NCBI RefSeq assembly: GCF_027579695.1
Contig: NC_083589.1
Location: 38,596,835 to 38,660,834, forward strand
Length of the DNA: 64,000 nt
From: Neoarius graeffei
Taxonomy: Eukaryota; Chordata; Actinopteri; Siluriformes; Ariidae
Reading direction: 5' to 3'
Under the pieces are notes generated by a model. That model made no database searches and had not been told where the DNA came from. It saw nothing but the letters and a program-made list of their open reading frames with translations. Shown here one piece after another: positions 59,901-64,000 of this stretch; position 1 is the stretch's first letter, and each line of letters opens with the position of its first letter. Made by a program: the position numbers and the translations under genes.

Positions 59901-62900
59901 CATCATTTTCACATGCTAAAGGAGTGTCTGCAATATTACTTGAAGCAGGAGGACACATAGACATTAACTGTGTCTGATCAAAGGCACTGAGGTTAAGCAA
60001 TAATATTTACCTTCATGCAAAGCCGGGGATGAGGATCCACAGTCGAATATGTCATCTGAGAAAAGTTGTGTTGTTACACAAGTCATTGTTAGTATTCTTT
60101 TGTTTTTGTTCTTTCTATTCTTTTCTGAAGCTTTTATGTATTTATTTCTTTTTATGTAGGTGCTTACCATTCCTTTGACATATCTCTGAGAAGAATCGGC
60201 AAGGTCTTGGCACACGTCTTGGTCTTGCAGCTCACACAGTGAAATGACAGCATGAACTTGGCATGAAGCTTCCCATGACAGCGTCTCCTCTTTTGGGTCA
60301 AAGGTTATCCCAGACCAGAGTTCCTCAACACCTGACAAGAAACCATAGTTGCTTGTTCATCATTATGCAAATAGAACCTTTACTTGTACTGCTTATTTAC
60401 AAATAAATTTCATACTTACGGTTTTTGAAAGGGCAGACTTGAACCCGAGACGCATCAGTCATGACAGACCAGCCCTATGACAAAAGAGCACAGTGCTGCT
60501 AATTCTATCACTGCTATTAAACAAGCAAATGTGTCAATTAGAAAATCTACAAAATATAAAATCTAATCAGCTCACCTCAATGCACAAGCAGGGCACTGGT
60601 TTGGAGAACTTCAGAGTGACACTTTTCACTGGATTCTCCTTTTTTAACTGTAACAGGAAACAGGACTATTTGGAAACATGTCATATGTACAAAGTTTTTG
60701 TGCTATCATTTATGATTTACCGTTTTACTTTATCTTCCCAGCAAAAATGGTAAATCATAAACGAGTTGACATATTTATTTATTTCCTTCATGACAAAAGA
60801 ATTAAGTTCATTACGCCAACACCCAGTGGGTGTACATTCTACACCTAAATGCACCAAATCTAGTCCATAACCATACACTGGGCAAATCCTACAAATGCTG
60901 CGTTCATGTGCTATCAGAATTATTTTAAATGTCATAAATTGTTTCAAGAAAAGGAGAAATATGAAATGGTATGTTTCTGCAGAAGGGAATGTTTAAAGAC
61001 AATAGAATTAGAATCATAATTTTTTCAGTCTATATTACTTTGACAAACAAAATCCATTCTTTTCATAAAACATTTTCTGAATTTTTACACTTTCCCATGC
61101 CAGGAAATGAGTGTATTTAAATTCTGAGCTTTCCCTGGCTTTTTGGACCCGCAAGAGACCCATATACAGTATATTTACTGAGGGTGCAATAGTTGGACGA
61201 TTTTGGACCAATACATCAATTTAAATGGCAACATTTGAAATGATTTGAAGCAACAATCATAAATAGATGATTATTTATCAGAATTGATTATTACTTATAT
61301 TCAGACAACTGGTGAGTAAAAATTATTAAACTAGCACAGTGATTTACCCATAATTGTGATACTTAAAATAGTCATTTTCTAGGTCATCATCATTCATTAA
61401 TTAACAGTAGGCTTACCCAAGTTTCTGAACAAAGTTATTCACATATCGATCCGAGGCTACTACATCGTATATTCTAGTATAGTATCAAATCATAGCAGAG
61501 TTAGTGGTATAAAATCCTGAGTCATTACCTTATGAATTGAAATTTTATGGTATTGTATGGAAGCCTGATGTTTTCATCCCTAAGATTTACAAGTACAAGC
61601 TTTGGAAAGCATTTTCGATAGCTTAGTTTCTGCCTTAGTTTACTCAAGTTCCCAATGTAATTATGGTGGAATCAAGAAACGTTTCAGTGGTCAACGGTAG
61701 GGAATTATTTATTTATCCTAAATATAACTTACTTGTACTACTCACTGATACGCCACAGACACACACTTACATCCCTAACTGTTGTTTATATTGCCCCCAG
61801 ATTTACTATATTTTTTACAACTGTTAAAAAGATACCAAAATAGATTAAGCTAGCTAACCTACTACCTAATGCTGGCAGTGCCTTACAATCTTCATAATAA
61901 CAGTATATCTTTGCAAGTTGGACCCTTCAAGGAGCACATGAAGGCATCAGAGCTTTGCAGCATGTGGATTCCTTACTTACACAGACCTAGATGCTTTCTA
62001 ATTGAGGTTACACAAATTAAGCCACTTGCTAGTATGAAGACTGAACCTGCTGTCATTAAAAAAATGTATATACATTTGAATAAGCAATGGCAATGTGGCC
62101 ATTGCTTGTGCATTTTGTTTGATTTCACCACCAGAAAGGGTACTGTCACTTATAGCACTCCAAATCCTCACTTTTATATCAATTGAGTAATGTGCACATA
62201 AATATTGGAAAAGCAATTCACCAATACGTGAGCTCCAGTGCCAGTGCAGATGTAATCCTTGTGGCAGAGTCTAACATGGTAGTCTCTGTCTTCCAGCATG
62301 TCTGATACCATAATATGCACTTCCTTCCTTTCCAAGTTCACCTCATAGTCAATCCTGCCGGCTGCCAGAAAGACCAAGATTTTCCATGGCATCATATTTA
62401 CATCTTTACATCATATATTACATTTTTTACATGGTTAAAATTCTAGAGATAGAGATAAACTTTAGATAATAATCTCAAACTTACTGGTGCATTCCGGGAT
62501 ATTTCCTTGTAGGTCCTTGTTGCTGCAGCCTGAAAGAAGAAATAAATAAAAAAAATTACCTCTTTTTTTGACAGGTTACCTATCAACTGGTTTAATCTTG
62601 CAGTGAAACCATCTAGTGTGATCCTAGATTTGGTACATGACATTTCATATAACAAAAATGAAATTCTTAGTTATGACTACTAATGCAACATGATACCCCA
62701 CCCCATACCTGGAACACGGTATGCTCTGGAATAAGCCACATCACAGAATCGCGGCCAAGTTTGGAGTGTTATGTAAACGTCCTGTTGAATTCCTACTTCC
62801 AGACAATCATCCTGAATATGCACCTTCCACAGAAAATCACACACAGCCAATGAGTCATCCACTCTTAGAAATCTCGAAACAAAGTTGCTAATTCTGGCAT

Positions 62901-63933
62901 GGACTGAGTTAAACACAGTGGCATGAACTTGGACATGAAAATCTGTTGCTATCCATTCGTGAAATGCAGACACTCATACCTGATGGTCCAGCATTTTTTC
63001 TTTCTGTGTGCGTGGGAAGAGCACGAGCCTGCAGTGTTCCATCATTGCCGCACTGACTGTGCACATGTAGATGCCTTGAATATGTTCTGGAAGAGAGGAA
63101 GTGGCTTACTATTACTCAGTCAGACCATCCATCCATCCATCCATCCATTATCTGTAGCCACTTATCCTGTGCAGGGTCGCAGGCAAGCTGGAGCCTATCC
63201 CAGCTGACTATGGGTGAGAGGCAGGGTACACCCTGGACAAGTCGCCAGGTCATCACAGGGCTGACACATAGACACAGACAACCATTCACACTCACATTCA
63301 CACCTACGGCCAATCTACCTAACCTGCATGTCTTTGGACTGTGGGGGAAACTGGAGCACCCGGAGGAAACCCACGCAGACACGGGGAGAACATGTAAACT
63401 CCACACAGAAAGACCTCTGTTGGTCACTGGGCGCGAACCCAGAACCTTCTTGCTGTGAGGTGACAGTGCTAACCACTATACCACCAGTTTTGTTTTTGTT
63501 TTTTTTATCATTAAAGAGACTGGTAGAATGTACTAGTGATGTGGAGATAGAAGATAATGACATCACTAGAGCCTTTTGAAGATTAGGGGCATCTACATAA
63601 TTATAGTAACTAGAATTTTTCCTGGTATGAGTCACTTGATTACAGTAGGAAACAACAATGTTGTTGAAAACTTCCTACAGTACAATGATCAGCGTTAAAT
63701 TAACTTCTGCCGTTAATCTAAAACTAACTAGTTTTGCCTGTAAATATACTGCAAGGTCATTGGATTTCTGGAGAGAAGATTAGACCTACTCTTTAGCTGT
63801 AGATGAGTGCTGACTCGGAGGTAAAGAGAACACCGTCGAACTCCTTCACACCTCATCACTGTGGAGATGCTTGTGTTCCTAAACACATCTTTGGTCATGC
63901 TGTTTGGCCGCTTCTTGCATCGCTCAAATGGAG
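52819..63933 (-). CDS. Interleukin-17 receptor E / E-like protein, SEFIR-less, 5' partial (16 exons)
   Basis: I assembled this gene by joining GT-AG exons whose phases all agree, giving about 518 codons. Exons, 5' to 3': 63933-63790, 63086-62980, 62823-62709, 62529-62485, 62361-62222, 60647-60576, 60474-60420, 60331-60168, 60055-60011, 59849-59792, 58590-58448, 57125-57060, 56933-56876, 55715-55590, 53779-53717, 52973-52819. The ectodomain is cysteine-rich and has phrases typical of IL-17RE/RE-like/RC receptors: CEGVRRCSLYLRV, DYHVRLCHKDYIC, PVPCLCIEGW, TLSWEASC, DPHPRLCMK, TWIKCPF and TSGLCIK. A hydrophobic helix (YFIVPAITLFTAVAVAAG) follows, then about 72 cytoplasmic residues and a stop. 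Known family members bind IL-17 cytokines at the cell surface, and most signal through a cytoplasmic SEFIR domain. None is encoded here or downstream before a Tc1 element, so a decoy or regulatory receptor is my inference. The first exon needs one base from an upstream exon outside the window. Whether it is IL17RE or IL17REL is unresolved. Confidence 0.85.
53717..53779 (-). CDS. IL-17 receptor-like gene, cytoplasmic exon 15
   Basis: A 63-bp exon with a GATTCAG acceptor and a GTGAGA donor. It encodes the stop-transfer segment GYCIKRTIKARGIVC and then LPGPHTG. The lysines and arginines right after the helix fit a type I topology. Confidence 0.8.
53941..54321 (-). mobile_element. V-SINE-type SINE in a receptor intron
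   Basis: Target duplication AAGAATAGATAT at 53929-53940 and 54322-54333. Lies in the intron between the transmembrane exon and exon 15, in the same orientation as the gene. Carries an extra ATC/GAT triplet (TCATCATCAC) near 54062 also seen in the SINE at 54644. Confidence 0.92.
54644..55015 (+). mobile_element. V-SINE-type SINE in a receptor intron
   Basis: Perfect 15-bp duplication GAGAAAGCTAGGCTG at 54629-54643 and 55016-55030. Opposite orientation to its neighbour 320 bp away; the pair could fold as an inverted repeat in pre-mRNA. Confidence 0.92.
55590..55715 (-). CDS. IL-17 receptor-like gene, transmembrane exon 14
   Basis: A 126-bp exon with a CCTGCAG acceptor and a GTAGGT donor. After a Ser/Lys/Asp linker (SSSKPTDSDSKWQLM) it encodes the uninterrupted hydrophobic stretch YFIVPAITLFTAVAVAAG and on to VMI, long enough for a single membrane-spanning helix. 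Confidence 0.85.
56110..56455 (+). mobile_element. Old, diverged SINE with a (GAAT)n tail
   Basis: Faint V-SINE-like core (CGCATGTTCTTCCCATGTCT, TTTCCTCCCACC) and a 3' part CCAGGATAAAGTAGTTACTG, then a GAATGAATGAATGAAT tail. Much older than the main SINE family. Confidence 0.6.
56876..56933 (-). CDS. IL-17 receptor-like gene, juxtamembrane exon 13
   Basis: A 58-bp exon with a TCTCCCAG acceptor and a GTAAGT donor, reading AKRVDVKYGVTTLYCHPSC. It leaves one base for the transmembrane exon. An (ATT)n microsatellite lies at its acceptor side. Confidence 0.8.
56948..56990. repeat. (ATT)n microsatellite
   Basis: About 14 units, directly upstream (gene sense) of the exon 13 acceptor. Confidence 0.95.
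57060..57125 (-). CDS. IL-17 receptor-like gene, ectodomain exon 12
   Basis: A 66-bp phase 0-0 exon with a TTCTACAG acceptor and a GTAAAT donor. It reads EKFKHIRPNLTMDLCTSG then LCIK. NLT is a potential N-glycosylation sequon. Confidence 0.82.
58140..58300 (+). repeat. 5S rRNA-related repeat (SINE3-like fragment) in a receptor intron
   Basis: Positions 58232-58270 resemble the 3' half of vertebrate 5S rRNA: TGGTTAGTACTGGGACGGGA, then GACTGCCTGGGAAGACCAG, which covers the C-box region of the internal promoter. The preceding 90 bp do not look like 5S. Probably a 5S-derived SINE or a 5S pseudogene fragment, not a functional rRNA gene. Confidence 0.6.
58448..58590 (-). CDS. IL-17 receptor-like gene, ectodomain exon 11
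   Basis: A 143-bp exon with a CTTTTAG acceptor and a GTGAGT donor. It starts AWNLGVSTEK, contains QLLVTSRVKTSFSLSVCSK and ends TTIVDV in phase 0. The intron after it holds the 5S-rRNA-like repeat. Confidence 0.82.
58975..59145 (+). mobile_element. Old SINE fragment
   Basis: Shows TTCTCCAGTTTCCTCCCCCA, GTGTGAATGAGTTTG and GACCAGGATAAAGTGC, matching the 56110 element more than the young SINEs. The head is missing. Confidence 0.5.
59792..59849 (-). CDS. IL-17 receptor-like gene, ectodomain exon 10
   Basis: A 58-bp exon reading FITETGTWIKCPFSDGNFPG, with a GTAACT donor. I chose the TTTTAG acceptor because the nearer CACAG acceptor would put an in-frame stop after five codons. Confidence 0.8.
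60011..60055 (-). CDS. IL-17 receptor-like gene, ectodomain exon 9
   Basis: A 45-bp phase 0-0 exon with a TTCTCAG acceptor and a GTAAAT donor, reading MTYSTVDPHPRLCMK. The DPHPxLCMK motif strongly supports the IL-17RE/RE-like assignment. Confidence 0.85.
60168..60331 (-). CDS. IL-17 receptor-like gene, ectodomain exon 8
   Basis: A 164-bp exon with a TTGTCAG acceptor and a GTAAGC donor. It encodes RVEELWSGITFDPKEETLSW and then EASCQVHAVISLC with a later VCQDL. The LSWxxxC ... SLC pattern matches the second fibronectin-like module of IL-17 receptors. Confidence 0.85.
60420..60474 (-). CDS. IL-17 receptor-like gene, ectodomain exon 7
   Basis: A 55-bp exon with a TGTCATAG acceptor and a GTAAGT donor. 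It reads GWSVMTDASRVQVCPFKN. The tryptophan and the RVQxCPF pattern are family hallmarks. Confidence 0.85.
60576..60647 (-). CDS. IL-17 receptor-like gene, ectodomain exon 6
   Basis: A 72-bp, phase 0-0 exon with a GTTACAG acceptor and a GTGAGC donor. It reads LKKENPVKSVTLKFSK then PVPCLCIE. The PCLCIE motif joins directly to GW at the start of the next exon, as in the family. Confidence 0.85.
62222..62361 (-). CDS. IL-17 receptor-like gene, ectodomain exon 5
   Basis: A 140-bp exon with a TTTCTGGCAG acceptor and a GTGAAT donor. It encodes GRIDYEVNLERKEVHI and then DYHVRLCHKDYICTGTGAHV. This is one of the most recognisable segments of the IL-17RE-like ectodomain. A 1.57-kb intron with no recognised genes follows. 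Confidence 0.85.
62485..62529 (-). CDS. IL-17 receptor-like gene, ectodomain exon 4
   Basis: A 45-bp microexon with a CTTTCAG acceptor and a GTAAGT donor. It reads GCSNKDLQGNIPECT once joined to the single base left by exon 3. The two cysteines and their spacing fit the region linking the two ectodomain modules of this receptor family. Confidence 0.8.
62709..62823 (-). CDS. IL-17 receptor-like gene, ectodomain exon 3
   Basis: The exon ends ...RAYRVP then a GTATGG donor. It carries DDCLEVGIQQDVYITLQ, then a TWPRFCD motif. The start is uncertain between two phase-compatible AG acceptors: 62823 (first residue V) or 62811 (first residue D). The open frame runs on upstream, but those starts do not match the phase of exon 2. 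Confidence 0.7.
62980..63086 (-). CDS. IL-17 receptor-like gene, ectodomain exon 2
   Basis: This 107-bp exon has a CTCTTCCAG acceptor and a GTATGAG donor. It continues the frame as HIQGIYMCTVSAAMMEHC and then a basic stretch, ending in phase 0. A SINE (63127-63487) sits in the intron just upstream. Confidence 0.8.
63127..63487 (-). mobile_element. V-SINE-type SINE in a receptor intron
   Basis: Head, core and (CCAT)n-type tail, in the intron between exons 1 and 2 of the window. Shortened in the core (a deletion near 63312). A target duplication could not be fixed. Confidence 0.85.
63790..63933 (-). CDS. IL-17 receptor-like gene, first exon inside the window
   Basis: This 144-bp exon has a TTTACAG acceptor and a GTAGGT donor. 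It reads PFERCKKRPNS... to CEGVRRCSLYLRVSTHLQLK, the N-terminal cysteine/arginine block of IL-17RE-type ectodomains. It enters needing one base from the previous exon and leaves with one base over, which the next exon completes. At least one upstream exon (start codon, signal peptide) lies beyond the right edge. Confidence 0.8.
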
Positions 63934-64000
63934 CTGTAAAGCACAGATCCCATCAAGCACATGGCACATATTCCCACCCAGCAAGTGATGAATTAAGCGA

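Noticed and set aside
62841..62973. Extending the receptor exon upstream along the open frame (SAFHEWIATDF...)
   Set aside because: It would leave a 37-bp or phase-incompatible intron after the previous exon; only the acceptors at 62823 or 62811 fit.

Overview
This is a vertebrate, almost certainly teleost fish, nuclear window; a catfish-like otophysan is my best guess from the SINE family, at low confidence. It has widely spaced exons with GT-AG introns, Tc1/mariner elements, V-SINE-type tRNA-derived SINEs, an L2-like LINE, hAT, Harbinger and Ty3/gypsy remnants, and many microsatellites. No prokaryotic features were seen. Almost every long reading frame outside the last 11 kb belongs to a mobile element.

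Layout. 1-6.9 kb: anonymous sequence, two SINEs and a Tc1 element (1995-3993). 7-13 kb: a stacked nest, in which an old repeat is split by a 4.9-kb hAT element (8038-12917), which holds a Tc1 element (8499-11141), which holds a 1.19-kb hAT-type non-autonomous element (9729-10919) with a 94-bp hairpin; two SINEs also sit in the outer hAT. 14.4-18.8 kb: a Tc1 element, then a Tc1 element whose left end has been replaced by an inverted copy of its right end. 19.4-26.4 kb: gypsy-like LTR/gag debris, a Tc1 element holding a solo LTR, and a degraded Tc1 element holding a LINE tail and SINEs. 27.8-34.2 kb: a MITE, a Tc1 element, and a minus-strand gypsy remnant (protease, integrase, LTR) split by an inverted duplicate of 6989-7631. 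34.2-38.8 kb: two hAT fragments flanking a convergent THAP exon and SWIM zinc-finger exon, then interlocked inverted repeats. 39.5-41.2 kb: a Harbinger-like MITE and transposase fragment. 42.2-47.6 kb: a nearly complete L2-type LINE. 50.1-51.9 kb: a third copy of one Tc1 subfamily.

Host gene. From about 52.2 kb to beyond the right edge, on the minus strand, I resolved 16 exons with mutually compatible splice phases. They encode an interleukin-17 receptor E/E-like ectodomain, one transmembrane helix and a cytoplasmic tail of about 72 residues without a SEFIR domain. Its 5' end (signal peptide) lies beyond position 64000. Its introns carry SINEs and a 5S-rRNA-like repeat.

At least eleven SINE copies interrupt other elements with clear target-site duplications, so the relative order of insertions can be read directly from the sequence. 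All family names come from recognising motifs; no database search was run.
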